From JBCCMB01 sp039026555 (lineage in GTDB: Bacteria > Pseudomonadota > Alphaproteobacteria > Caulobacterales > Hyphomonadaceae), in NCBI GenBank assembly GCA_039026555.1, contig JBCCMB010000089.1:1-11509 (forward strand): a stretch of DNA of 11,509 nucleotides. The letters are read 5' to 3'. Of this stretch, positions 1-6,798 are shown piece by piece; positions within the stretch are counted from its first letter, which is position 1, and each line of letters opens with the position of its first letter. A model generated the notes under the pieces. It had not been told where the DNA came from. It saw only the letters and a list, made by a program, of their open reading frames with translations, and did no database searches. The translations under genes and the position numbers were made by a program.

Positions 1-200
1 AATCTGTTTGTGTTCGACGAAATCCATGTAGCGGCTGGCGCGAACACATACGATCAAACAGACCGTGATCTGAGCGTGAGGACGATCAAACGCGTGTGAA
101 GCGCGCGTGAGCACGCGCCGCTCGGCGTTGTAGGCGCTAGGCGAGGGACCCTAATTCAGATGATAGATTTACGATCGCCGCATATACGCGGCCAATCGCA
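1..200. other. Left-edge region without a supported gene
   Basis: This is the stretch downstream of pccA. A plus-strand frame is open from the window edge to a TGA at 97-99 (32 codons) and could be the tail of a gene entering from the left, but that length is not improbable by chance and I recognise no motif. On the minus strand an ATG at 27-25 opens nine codons to the edge without a clear ribosome binding site. A short GC-rich inverted repeat (GCGCGTG at 103-109 and CACGCGC at 112-118) and a weaker one at 177-192 have no T-run after them, so neither is a convincing terminator. Positions 100-200 look noncoding. Confidence 0.4.
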
Positions 201-2204
201 TTATTCGAATTCAACGAGGACTTCGTCGGCCGCGACGCTGTCGCCGGCGCCGGCGTTGATCGCTTTGACCACGCCGTCGGCGGACGCCCGAATGATGTTT
301 TGCATCTTCATGGCTTCGACGATACAGACCGCTTCGCCTGATTTGACGGTCTGGCCCATCTCCACATCCATGGAGACGACCAGACCCGGCATCGGGCTGA
401 GCACCATTTTGGACGTATCCGGCGCTTCTTTTTCCGGTAGGCGCGCATGTAATTCTGCGGCGCGCGGCGTGAAGACGTTTACGATGGCCGACACGCCGCG
501 ATAGCGGACTAGATAGCCTTCGGTCTTGTCCGCGATGCGTAACGCGAAAGGCTCGTCATCGATCAAGCCTTCCATGGTCGCCTGACCAGGCGTCCAGTGC
601 GTTGACAGGCTCAGCGTACGCCCACTCTTTTCTAGCGTGACATCCGCTTCGCCTTCGTTCAGCTGCAAACGCAACGCAACGGGACCTACGCCTTGGATGA
701 CGGCGACCCAATCCTCGCGCGGCGCGGAGGGCGGCTCCATGCGGCCGGAGATTTTTTGCGCGCGCTCGACGAAAACGGCGTGCGCGTAAGCGGCCGCCGA
801 AGCGATCAACGCCGTTTCGTCGTCATTCGGCTCCGCGCCGCTAAATCCGTCCGGGAATTCTTCGGCGATATAGCCGGTCGTGATCTTGCCCGACCGAAAC
901 CGGTCTTGTTTCAACACGGCCGACAGGAAGGGCGAATTGTCCTGAATGCCGTCAATGTGCAGCCGATCCAGCGCCATTTCATGACTGATGATCGCGTTTT
1001 CCCGGGTGTCGGCGTAGGTGATGAGCTTTGCGATCATAGGATCGTAGAACATCGAAATCTCATCGCCTTCGCGCACGCCGGTGTCGATACGCACCTCGCC
1101 CGGACCGAGCGGGCCTTCCGGCGGAAATTGGCAACGCTTTAGGCGGCCGATCGATGGTAGGAAATTGCGATACGGGTCCTCGGCGTAAATGCGCGTTTCC
1201 AGCGCCCAGCCATTAATGCCGACGTCTTTTTGTTTGATCTTCAGCTTCTCGCCGCCGCCGACCAAAAGCATCTGCTCGACCAGATCATAGCCGGTGATCT
1301 CTTCCGTGACGGGGTGTTCCACCTGAAGGCGGGTGTTCATTTCCAGGAAGTAGAAATTCTTGTCCTTATCGACGATGAATTCCACCGTGCCGGCGCTGTC
1401 GTAATTCACAGCTTTGGCGAGCGCTACGGCCTGGTCACCCATGGCTTTGCGCGTTTCGGGGTCGATAAAGGGCGAGGGCGCTTCTTCAAAGACTTTCTGA
1501 TTGCGCCGCTGAATGGAGCATTCGCGCTCGTTCAAATAGATGCAATTGCCGTGTTTGTCGCCGAGGACCTGGATCTCGATGTGGCGGGGTTCGGTGACGA
1601 ATTTCTCGATAAAGATCCGATCATCGCCGAAACTGCTGGCCGCTTCGGCCTTGGCGCCTTCAAAGCCTTCTTTGGCTTCTTGATCGTTGAACGCGATGCG
1701 CATGCCTTTGCCGCCGCCGCCGGCCGAGGCTTTGATCATCACTGGATAGCCGATGTCTTTTGAGATCTTCACGGCCTCTTTGGCGTCGGCGATCAGGCCC
1801 ATATGGCCCGGCACGGTGGAGACGCCGGCTTCGGACGCGAACTTCTTGGACGTGATTTTATCGCCCATCGCCTCAATGGCTTCGGCATTCGGGCCGATGA
1901 AGGCGATTTTCTCCTTTTCGAGACGGCGCGCAAATTCTGGGTTCTCCGACAAAAAGCCAAAACCGGGATGGACCGCCTCGGCGCCGGTAGAACGGACAGC
2001 GTCAACAATCTTGTCCTGCACCAAATAGCTTTCCGAGGCTGGCGAGCCGCCAATGAACACAGTCTCGTCCGCCAGCTCTACCGCCAGCGATCCAGCGTCC
2101 GCTTCGGAATAAACCACAACGGTTTTTACGCCCAGGCGTTTGCAAGTCTTGATAACGCGGCAGGCGATTTCGCCGCGGTTGGCGATGAGGATTTTGGAGA
2201 ACAT
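201..2204 (-). CDS. pccA: Propionyl-CoA carboxylase alpha subunit (biotin carboxylase plus biotin carrier)
   Basis: This 667-residue protein is the biotin-carrying subunit of an acyl-CoA carboxylase. It carboxylates its own biotin using ATP and bicarbonate, and a separate beta subunit then transfers the carboxyl group, most likely to propionyl-CoA to give methylmalonyl-CoA. The order is an N-terminal biotin carboxylase domain (about 1-445) with the glycine-rich ATP-grasp loop GGGGKGMR at 162-169 and the EMNTRLQVEH active-site stretch at 288-297, a middle region (about 450-590) fitting the BT linker of propionyl-CoA carboxylases, and a C-terminal biotinyl domain with AMKM at 631-634, where K633 is the predicted biotin site. 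Length and the BT region favour PccA over acetyl-CoA carboxylase AccC, which has no carrier domain. Methylcrotonyl- or geranyl-CoA carboxylase alpha subunits share this plan and are the main alternative. The start is ATG at 2204 with a modest AGGG about 11 bases upstream. No beta subunit gene lies in the window. Confidence 0.93.
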   Translation of the reverse strand: MFSKILIANRGEIACRVIKTCKRLGVKTVVVYSEADAGSLAVELADETVFIGGSPASESYLVQDKIVDAVRSTGAEAVHPGFGFLSENPEFARRLEKEKIAFIGPNAEAIEAMGDKITSKKFASEAGVSTVPGHMGLIADAKEAVKISKDIGYPVMIKASAGGGGKGMRIAFNDQEAKEGFEGAKAEAASSFGDDRIFIEKFVTEPRHIEIQVLGDKHGNCIYLNERECSIQRRNQKVFEEAPSPFIDPETRKAMGDQAVALAKAVNYDSAGTVEFIVDKDKNFYFLEMNTRLQVEHPVTEEITGYDLVEQMLLVGGGEKLKIKQKDVGINGWALETRIYAEDPYRNFLPSIGRLKRCQFPPEGPLGPGEVRIDTGVREGDEISMFYDPMIAKLITYADTRENAIISHEMALDRLHIDGIQDNSPFLSAVLKQDRFRSGKITTGYIAEEFPDGFSGAEPNDDETALIASAAAYAHAVFVERAQKISGRMEPPSAPREDWVAVIQGVGPVALRLQLNEGEADVTLEKSGRTLSLSTHWTPGQATMEGLIDDEPFALRIADKTEGYLVRYRGVSAIVNVFTPRAAELHARLPEKEAPDTSKMVLSPMPGLVVSMDVEMGQTVKSGEAVCIVEAMKMQNIIRASADGVVKAINAGAGDSVAADEVLVEFE

Positions 2205-2484
2205 GTCGGCTTCAGCCCTAGTGTTTCTTATATTTTCTTCAGGTTGTGCATTTGATTAGTCGGCGGATCAGGCGATGGCAATTAGCCTTTGTCTATTTGT
2301 CCCTGTGGTGTCCGCCTATGAGCCCGAACAACCCTCACGCGTGCCGCAGCGGCAACTGACATCGAGCGGCGATTTAGGTGATTCGCGTCAAAACGATCGC
2401 TCATTGATCAGGGCCCCACCTTCGTCTTGCGCCGTGCTTCTTACGTTTGCGACGCGTTAGGTCTACGTTAACCAACATCACGAA

Positions 2485-2496
2485 AGGATTAATCCT
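2485..2496. repeat. Perfect 12-bp palindrome upstream of the GIY-YIG gene
   Basis: The sequence AGGATTAATCCT is identical on both strands and ends 22 bases before the GTG at 2519. It could be an operator for a dimeric regulator, but a few palindromes of this length are expected by chance in 11.5 kb. No second copy was noticed. Confidence 0.3.
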
Positions 2497-2503
2497 CCAG
2501 CGT

Positions 2504-2509
2504 GAAGGA
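2504..2509 (+). promoter_or_regulatory. Shine-Dalgarno sequence favouring the GTG start at 2519
   Basis: GAAGGA lies 9 bases before the in-frame GTG at 2519. The alternative TTG at 2447 has no recognisable ribosome binding site upstream. This is the main reason for preferring the shorter GIY-YIG protein. Confidence 0.5.
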
Positions 2510-2518
2510 TACAGCGAC

Positions 2519-2941
2519 GTGATCTTGTTTGGTTTACATAGATGGCGCGGCGAAACCGGCCACAAATATTGGTTCAACATTACGCTGACCGATAATGGTA
2601 TCCCGGATGATGGAGGACTCTATGTCTTCGTACGCCGGCGCTTTGTATTCTTTCTGAAACCGCTCTATTTCGGCAAAGCGACAAACTTCCAGGATCGATT
2701 GATCGGGCATGAGCGATGGGGCGAGGCGTGGTGGCTGCGCGGCGCGACGGAACGCCATGTCAAAATCATCAAGGATCCGCGCGAGCGCGCCCGGTTTGAA
2801 GAAGATCTCATTCGCGGACTAAAGCCGGTGATGAATGATCAATTGGTGCCTCGCGACGCGAGTGACGCGCCGGTCAACAAAAAGCTGCGCAAAGCCTGGC
2901 ACAAGCGAAATTGGTGGTTCGGCCAGCCGCGCACTAGCTAA
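2519..2941 (+). CDS. Small stand-alone GIY-YIG nuclease-family protein
   Basis: This 140-residue protein contains a single GIY-YIG nuclease fold and no other recognisable domain. From the GTG start, the GLY of the first strand is at residues 33-35 and YFG at 50-52, followed by the conserved arginine R60 in FQDRLIGHE, the glutamate pair E94-E95 and the asparagine N106 at the end of LIRGLKPVMN. These are the positions of the catalytic R, metal-binding E and N in UvrC and related nucleases, so it is probably an active metal-dependent DNA endonuclease, although target and role are unknown. The C-terminus is rich in Lys, Arg and Trp (KAWHKRNWWFG), which would suit nucleic-acid binding. The UvrC helicase-interaction and HhH regions are absent, so this is not UvrC. 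The frame stays open upstream to a TTG at 2447 (164 residues), but GTG 2519 has the better ribosome binding site. It converges on metW with 7 bases between them, and no repair or restriction gene is adjacent. Confidence 0.78.
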   Translation: MILFGLHRWRGETGHKYWFNITLTDNGIPDDGGLYVFVRRRFVFFLKPLYFGKATNFQDRLIGHERWGEAWWLRGATERHVKIIKDPRERARFEEDLIRGLKPVMNDQLVPRDASDAPVNKKLRKAWHKRNWWFGQPRTS

Positions 2942-2948
2942 CGCGCGC

Positions 2949-3566
2949 TCAGCGGCGTTCCAATACGAAGACGACTTCTTCACTGAGCCAATTCAGCTTG
3001 GACAAGCTAGATTCATCAGCACGCGCGCCGGAAATGGCGGCCGCCTTTACAATTGTGAGATCGAGCGTTTCGGCGAGATCGGCGAAGTCCTGCGCAGTGC
3101 AGATGCGGCGCGCGCCCTCGGAATACCAAGGTCCCGAAGATCCAAGCGTCGGCATTCTCCCCGTGGTCAGCAATGACCAGCGCACCCGCCAGTGTCCGTA
3201 ATTGCGGAAAGAGACGACGATCTTGGGCGCAATGCGCGACAATTCTCGAAGCACGGCGGCCGGCCGCGACATTTCCTGAACCGTTTTGGACAAGATCGCC
3301 ACATCGAAGGCGTTGTCGGGATAAACCGGCAAATCTTCATCCGCGTCGCCCTGGACCACGGACAAACCCTTGGCCAAGCACCGATTAACGCCAGATTGCG
3401 AAATTTCTAGGCCACGCGCCCGCACCTTCAGCTCGGCTTGCAGCAATTCCATCAGCTGGCCGTCGCCGCATCCGACGTCGAGGACTTTTTCGCCTTCGCC
3501 GATAAACTGGGCGATGGCTTGGTGGTCAGCGCGGCGATATCGCGGCGCGCCCGCGTTTGAGATCAT
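2949..3566 (-). CDS. metW: Methionine biosynthesis protein MetW (SAM-methyltransferase fold)
   Basis: A 205-residue class I methyltransferase-fold protein. The SAM-binding motif VLDVGCGDGQL is at 28-38, the acidic residue ending strand 2 is E54 in GLEIS, and a QGDADEDLP segment lies at 72-80. The SFRNYGHWRVRW stretch at 119-130, running into GRMP at 136-139 and CTAQDF at 156-161, is typical of MetW rather than of general methyltransferases. MetW is genetically linked to MetX and needed for the homoserine O-acylation branch of methionine synthesis in several proteobacteria; its own catalytic role is not settled and it may act by binding or activating MetX. It begins with an ATG that overlaps the metX stop by four bases (ATGA, 3563-3566), so translation is probably coupled to metX. 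Length is normal for the family. Confidence 0.93.
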   Translation of the reverse strand: MISNAGAPRYRRADHQAIAQFIGEGEKVLDVGCGDGQLMELLQAELKVRARGLEISQSGVNRCLAKGLSVVQGDADEDLPVYPDNAFDVAILSKTVQEMSRPAAVLRELSRIAPKIVVSFRNYGHWRVRWSLLTTGRMPTLGSSGPWYSEGARRICTAQDFADLAETLDLTIVKAAAISGARADESSLSKLNWLSEEVVFVLERR

Positions 3567-4738
3567 GTCGCCGCCGCCTCTGCTGGCGCCGGCAAACCGC
3601 GCGCATCGGCCGCCGCGTCCAGAAAGCCGCGCATCGCCGCCTCAAACTCAGGCTCTTCGACGAAAAACGCGTCATGTCCCCTGTCGGTCTCGATCTCTAG
3701 ATAGCTGGTCTCTAGTCCGGCGGCGTTGAGCGCGCGGACAATAGCTTTGGATTCCTCCGGCGGATAATGCCAATCCGATGAAAATGAAAACACGCAGACC
3801 CGCGTTTTGGCGCCGTGAAACGCGCGCGCCAATTGCCCGCCATGATCGGCGGCGAGGTCGAAATAATCCATCGCGCGCGTCAGATAGAGATAGGAATTCG
3901 CGTCAAAACGATCGACGAAGGACTGGCCCTGGTGGCGCAAATAGCTTTCCACCTGAAAATCAGCGTCAAATCCAAACGCGCGATCGTCGCGGTCTTGCAA
4001 AGCGCGGTCGAATTTTCGTTTCAAGCCTTGTTCCGAAACGTAAGTGATGTGCGCCGCCATGCGGGCGACCGCAAGGCCTCTGTCCGGGCGAACATTGTGC
4101 GCGAGATATTCTCCTGACCGCCAATCAGGATCGGCCATAATGGCTTGGCGGCCCACCTCGTAGAACCCGATATTCTGCGCCGATTGGCGCGGCGCTGTTG
4201 CGATCGGAATGGCCGCGAACATGCGGTCCGGCGCCTGCGCCGCCCATTCAAGCGCCTGCATGCCGCCCAGAGAACCGCCGATCCCCGCAAACAGCGTGGG
4301 AATTTCCAGCGCGTCCAGCAGGGCGATCTGCGCCCGCACCATGTCGCCGACCGTGATTACGGGGAAACGCGTATTGTAGGGCGCGCCGTCCGGGGCGAGT
4401 GAACTAGGACCCGTTGATCCCATGCATCCGCCGAGAACATTCGTGGCTATTACATGAAAGCGGTCGGTGTCGATCGGCTTTCCGGGCCCCACCATGCGCG
4501 GCCACCAGGCGGGTCTTCCGGTGACCGGGTTGGGGCTGGCCGCAAACTGATCGCCCGTGAGCGCGTGATACACCATCACGACATTGGATTTGTCCGCGTT
4601 TAACTCGCCCCAAGTCTCATATGCAATTTCGACGTGCGGCAGCGTCTCGCCGCAATCTAGGTGCAGCGGTTTGTCAGCGGTCGCGACGATTGCGCGGGTC
4701 AAATCATCGGTGGCGAAGGAGGCGGTGGCGCGCGTCAT
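3563..4738 (-). CDS. metX: Homoserine O-acyltransferase MetX
   Basis: This 391-residue alpha/beta-hydrolase-fold enzyme transfers an acyl group from acyl-CoA to the hydroxyl of L-homoserine, the first committed step of methionine synthesis. Visible landmarks are HALTGDQ at 58-64, the GGCMGSTGPSS stretch at 103-113, the nucleophile elbow GGSLGGMQ with S156, the acid D322 in FSSDWHYPPEES, and the catalytic H355 in DRGHDAFF. The fold does not tell acetyl- from succinyl-transferases: proteins of this family do either, and members paired with metW are often annotated with either activity, so I leave the acyl donor open. It is first in a metX-metW unit. The start is ATG at 4738 with a weak AGG about nine bases upstream. 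It diverges from the aromatic amino acid genes across a 140-base gap. Confidence 0.95.
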   Translation of the reverse strand: MTRATASFATDDLTRAIVATADKPLHLDCGETLPHVEIAYETWGELNADKSNVVMVYHALTGDQFAASPNPVTGRPAWWPRMVGPGKPIDTDRFHVIATNVLGGCMGSTGPSSLAPDGAPYNTRFPVITVGDMVRAQIALLDALEIPTLFAGIGGSLGGMQALEWAAQAPDRMFAAIPIATAPRQSAQNIGFYEVGRQAIMADPDWRSGEYLAHNVRPDRGLAVARMAAHITYVSEQGLKRKFDRALQDRDDRAFGFDADFQVESYLRHQGQSFVDRFDANSYLYLTRAMDYFDLAADHGGQLARAFHGAKTRVCVFSFSSDWHYPPEESKAIVRALNAAGLETSYLEIETDRGHDAFFVEEPEFEAAMRGFLDAAADARGLPAPAEAAAT

Positions 4739-4811
4739 GGGCGCGAACCTAGTGCGTCAAAGACTTAGAAAGAAGTCGTTACGTGTTAGAAATTTCCCCA
4801 AGGCCTTGTCT

Positions 4812-4829
4812 TGCGCTAAACCCAGCGCA
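4812..4829. repeat. Perfect 6-bp stem, 6-base loop inverted repeat
   Basis: TGCGCT and AGCGCA flank a six-base loop. The element sits about 75 bases upstream of metX on one strand and about 50 bases upstream of the chorismate-mutase-like gene on the other. No T-run follows on either strand, so an operator or leader hairpin is more likely than a terminator. The function is inference only. Confidence 0.35.
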
Positions 4830-4866
4830 GAATTTACCGACCGCCGGCGCGCAGGGGGCGACCGTC

Positions 4867-4874
4867 GAGGGGAG
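4867..4874 (+). promoter_or_regulatory. Purine-rich ribosome binding site fixing the start at 4879
   Basis: GAGGGGAG lies four bases before the ATG at 4879; its GAGG part is eight bases away. This identifies 4879 as the start rather than a weaker codon at 4783 in the same open frame, whose extra residues do not resemble protein of this family and cross the divergent promoter region. Confidence 0.65.
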
Positions 4875-4878
4875 ACCT

Positions 4879-5667
4879 ATGGATCTAGATAAGCTGTTGG
4901 CCGAGGTCGACGCGGCGGATATGGCGTTGGCGGAAAGCGTTGCGCGGCGCTGGAAGGCGGCTTTGGCGCTAAGTGCGGCGCTTGAAGCGTCTGACGCGGG
5001 TGACGAATTCAATCCCGCGAAAGACGCCGCGCGTATTCGCGCCGCCGTAGATACGGCCAGCAAAGCAGGGGCGCCCGCCGACACGATTGCACGTATCTGG
5101 CGCACGCTTATAGGCGACGGCCTCACCGCGTCGCGGGTCAGCGACGTCATTGTGGCGGGCGGCGATTTTGAGGACTTGTCGGCTGGAGCGCGGGGGTATT
5201 TCGGATTTTCTGCGCGTTTGACTCCGATGGCGTCGCCCCGCGAGGCTTTAGATCGCGTCAGCGAAGCGCGCGGCGCCGTGGCCTGCATGCCGTGGCCCGA
5301 ACAAGCCGGTCAGGGCCAGTGGTGGCCCATGTTGAACGAGAACAGGTTTTCCGACCTCAGGATCGTCTCCGGATGGCCGATGTTGCCCAGCGCGCCAGAC
5401 ACCACGCCGGACATCGCCATCGTCGCGAAACTTCCGCTTGAAAGTTCTGGGGCCGACAACATGTTCGCGACCGCCCATGACGATCATTATGAAGCCGAAC
5501 GCACCCTAAAGCGGGTAGGCCTTGAAGCGCGGGTTGTCGCCCGTGTGCGGTCCTTGGCGTTGATCCGCATTCAGAGCTTTGTCGCCGAAACGGATGTGCG
5601 CCTTGCCGAGGCGCGTTCCTCCGGGCTAGACGGGTTGCGCGTTGTGGGAGCATGTCCGCGACCCTAA
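4879..5667 (+). CDS. Divergent chorismate-mutase-like (AroQ/CM_2-type) protein with extra C-terminal region
   Basis: A 262-residue protein whose first 95 or so residues fit the all-helical AroQ chorismate mutase fold: a long helix LDKLLAEVDAADMAL running into ARRW, then a FNPAKDAARI segment like the DxxRE region, then PADTIARIWRTLI. Chorismate mutase converts chorismate to prephenate, and the next genes, hisC and tyrC, act downstream of prephenate. Aligning by eye to the E. coli P-protein domain, R28 is kept (R23) but K39 falls on A34, D48 on N45, R51 on K48, E52 on D49 and Q88 on a small residue, so several catalytic positions are changed. The C-terminal half (about 130-262) is not recognised; its predicted strand/helix alternation could be ACT-like, suggesting regulation, but this is a guess. 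Start ATG 4879 is set by a strong ribosome binding site. Activity is uncertain. Confidence 0.6.
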   Translation: MDLDKLLAEVDAADMALAESVARRWKAALALSAALEASDAGDEFNPAKDAARIRAAVDTASKAGAPADTIARIWRTLIGDGLTASRVSDVIVAGGDFEDLSAGARGYFGFSARLTPMASPREALDRVSEARGAVACMPWPEQAGQGQWWPMLNENRFSDLRIVSGWPMLPSAPDTTPDIAIVAKLPLESSGADNMFATAHDDHYEAERTLKRVGLEARVVARVRSLALIRIQSFVAETDVRLAEARSSGLDGLRVVGACPRP

Positions 5668-5691
5668 GCGCGTTGGCTTATTTGGTGATGC

Positions 5692-6798
5692 ATGGCTGAG
5701 ACCTCCAACCCGGCGCCCTTGCCGCAAATCTTAGATATCTCGCCTTACGTTCCGGGCCACGCGCCGGACGAAGCGGCGGGCGTGCGCACGTATAAGCTGG
5801 CGTCTAACGAAAACCCGCTGGGCTGTTCGCCCGCAGCAAGAGCGGCTTACATCGCAGCGGCGGAAAAATTGGAGGTTTACCCCTCCGGCGACGCTGCGGC
5901 CCTTCGCGAGGCGATCGGCGCCCGCTATGGGTTAGATCCTAACCGCATCATTTGCGGCGCCGGATCTGATGAGATCTTCCAAATGCTCGCCCGCGCCTAT
6001 CTGGCGCCGGGCGACAATATCGTGCAGTCCGCGCACGCTTTCCTCGTCTACAAATTGGTGGCGCAGCAATCCGGCGCGGAGACGATCGACGCCCCGGAGC
6101 GAGAGTTGACCGCCGATGTCGACGCGCTTCTGGAGCGGGTGACGCCGCGCACGAAATTGGTGTTCATCGCCAACCCCAACAACCCCACAGGCACGTATCT
6201 GCCCTTCGACGAGGTGCGGCGATTGCACGCCTGCCTGCCATCCAATGTCTTGCTCGTCCTAGACGGCGCTTACGCTGAATATGTCCGCAATAATGATTAC
6301 AGTTCCGGCGTCGAATTAGTGTCGGAATTCGACAATGTGATCATGACACGGACCTTTTCGAAAATTCACGGATTGGCCGCCCTGCGGCTCGGTTGGGCGT
6401 ATGGGCCGGCGAGCGTGATCGACGCGCTCCATCGCGTGCGCGGCCCCTTTAACGTCAGCGCGCCGGCGCAGGCTGCGGGAATTGCGGCGTTGCAGGATCA
6501 GGATTTTGTCGATCGATCCGTCGCTATCAACGAGACAGGTAAAGCGGCGCTGAGCGAAGGGTGCGCTAAGCTGGGCCTGCCGTCGGTCGACAGTGTTGGA
6601 AACTTCGTGCTGGTCCGTTGCCCGGACGACCCGAAGCGCAACGCCGCTGCGGCTGCCGCGTTCTTGAAAACGCGCCACATCACGGTACGCGCCATGGCGG
6701 CTTACAAATTGGCTGACTACATCCGTATCAGTGTGGGAGACGCCGACGCGGTCGATGCGGTGTTAGAGGGCTTGAGGGCCTTCATGGCGACGGCATGA
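5692..6798 (+). CDS. hisC: Histidinol-phosphate / aromatic aminotransferase HisC
   Basis: A 368-residue pyridoxal-phosphate aminotransferase of fold type I, subfamily HisC. Visible landmarks are SNENP at 38-42, GAGSDE at 89-94, NPNNPTG at 161-167, D191 and Y194 in the cofactor-contacting DGAYAEY segment, the Schiff-base lysine K224 in TFSKIHGLAALRLGW with R232, and the C-terminal YIRISVGD with R345, which binds the substrate acid group. HisC interconverts imidazole-acetol phosphate and histidinol phosphate with glutamate. Because it sits between a chorismate-mutase-like gene and tyrC rather than in a his operon, it may mainly transaminate prephenate, phenylpyruvate or hydroxyphenylpyruvate. 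Sequence alone does not separate these roles. The start is ATG at 5692, 24 bases after the upstream gene, with a weak ribosome binding site. The end overlaps tyrC by four bases. Confidence 0.92.
   Translation: MAETSNPAPLPQILDISPYVPGHAPDEAAGVRTYKLASNENPLGCSPAARAAYIAAAEKLEVYPSGDAAALREAIGARYGLDPNRIICGAGSDEIFQMLARAYLAPGDNIVQSAHAFLVYKLVAQQSGAETIDAPERELTADVDALLERVTPRTKLVFIANPNNPTGTYLPFDEVRRLHACLPSNVLLVLDGAYAEYVRNNDYSSGVELVSEFDNVIMTRTFSKIHGLAALRLGWAYGPASVIDALHRVRGPFNVSAPAQAAGIAALQDQDFVDRSVAINETGKAALSEGCAKLGLPSVDSVGNFVLVRCPDDPKRNAAAAAAFLKTRHITVRAMAAYKLADYIRISVGDADAVDAVLEGLRAFMATA

Larger units (their letters stand above)
2205..2518. other. Divergent intergenic region between pccA and the GIY-YIG gene
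   Basis: About 310 bases between two divergently read genes, so it should hold both promoters. For pccA the minus strand has a TATAAG-like -10 (plus positions 2227-2232) just upstream of the start, but no -35 resembling TTGACA sits at the usual distance. On the plus side there is a perfect 12-base palindrome, AGGATTAATCCT at 2485-2496, shortly before the preferred GTG start; a palindrome of this length can occur by chance in a window this size. A 61-codon frame at 2275-2460 is open but not convincing as a gene. If the GIY-YIG gene instead starts at the upstream TTG (2447), the noncoding part shrinks to about 240 bases. Confidence 0.5.
4739..4878. other. Divergent metX / chorismate-mutase-like intergenic region with inverted repeats
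   Basis: These 140 bases should contain promoters for both directions, but I cannot point to a convincing -35/-10 pair. They hold three inverted repeats: GACTT (4762-4766) with AAGTC (4773-4777); the 10-base palindrome CAAGGCCTTG at 4799-4808; and TGCGCT (4812-4817) with AGCGCA (4824-4829) around a six-base loop. The last is a perfect 6-bp stem that could form in RNA from either strand or act as a protein-binding site. On the metX strand I looked for a SAM-II-type riboswitch, which occurs upstream of some alphaproteobacterial metA/metX genes, and did not find its conserved AU-rich loop and GCUAAA pseudoknot segment. Confidence 0.45.

Noticed and set aside
1230..1763. 177-codon plus-strand frame opposite pccA
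   Set aside because: It is antisense to the conserved biotin carboxylase domain and shows no family motif; long antisense frames are common in GC-rich coding DNA.
2275..2460. 61-codon plus-strand frame with a hydrophobic start resembling a signal peptide
   Set aside because: The ribosome binding site is weak, the hydrophobic core is short, and the rest is low in features. It also sits in the divergent promoter region.
2447..4738. GIY-YIG nuclease plus MetW methyltransferase-fold protein as a restriction or defence pair
   Set aside because: MetW carries clear MetW signatures and is coupled to metX; the two genes converge on opposite strands, so they are not an operon.
4739..4811. SAM riboswitch in the metX leader
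   Set aside because: The conserved SAM-II loop and pseudoknot segments were looked for on the metX strand and not seen. A covariance search would settle it.
4783..4878. N-terminal extension of the chorismate-mutase-like protein
   Set aside because: It uses a non-ATG start, crosses the divergent intergenic repeats and is followed by a strong ribosome binding site and ATG at 4879.
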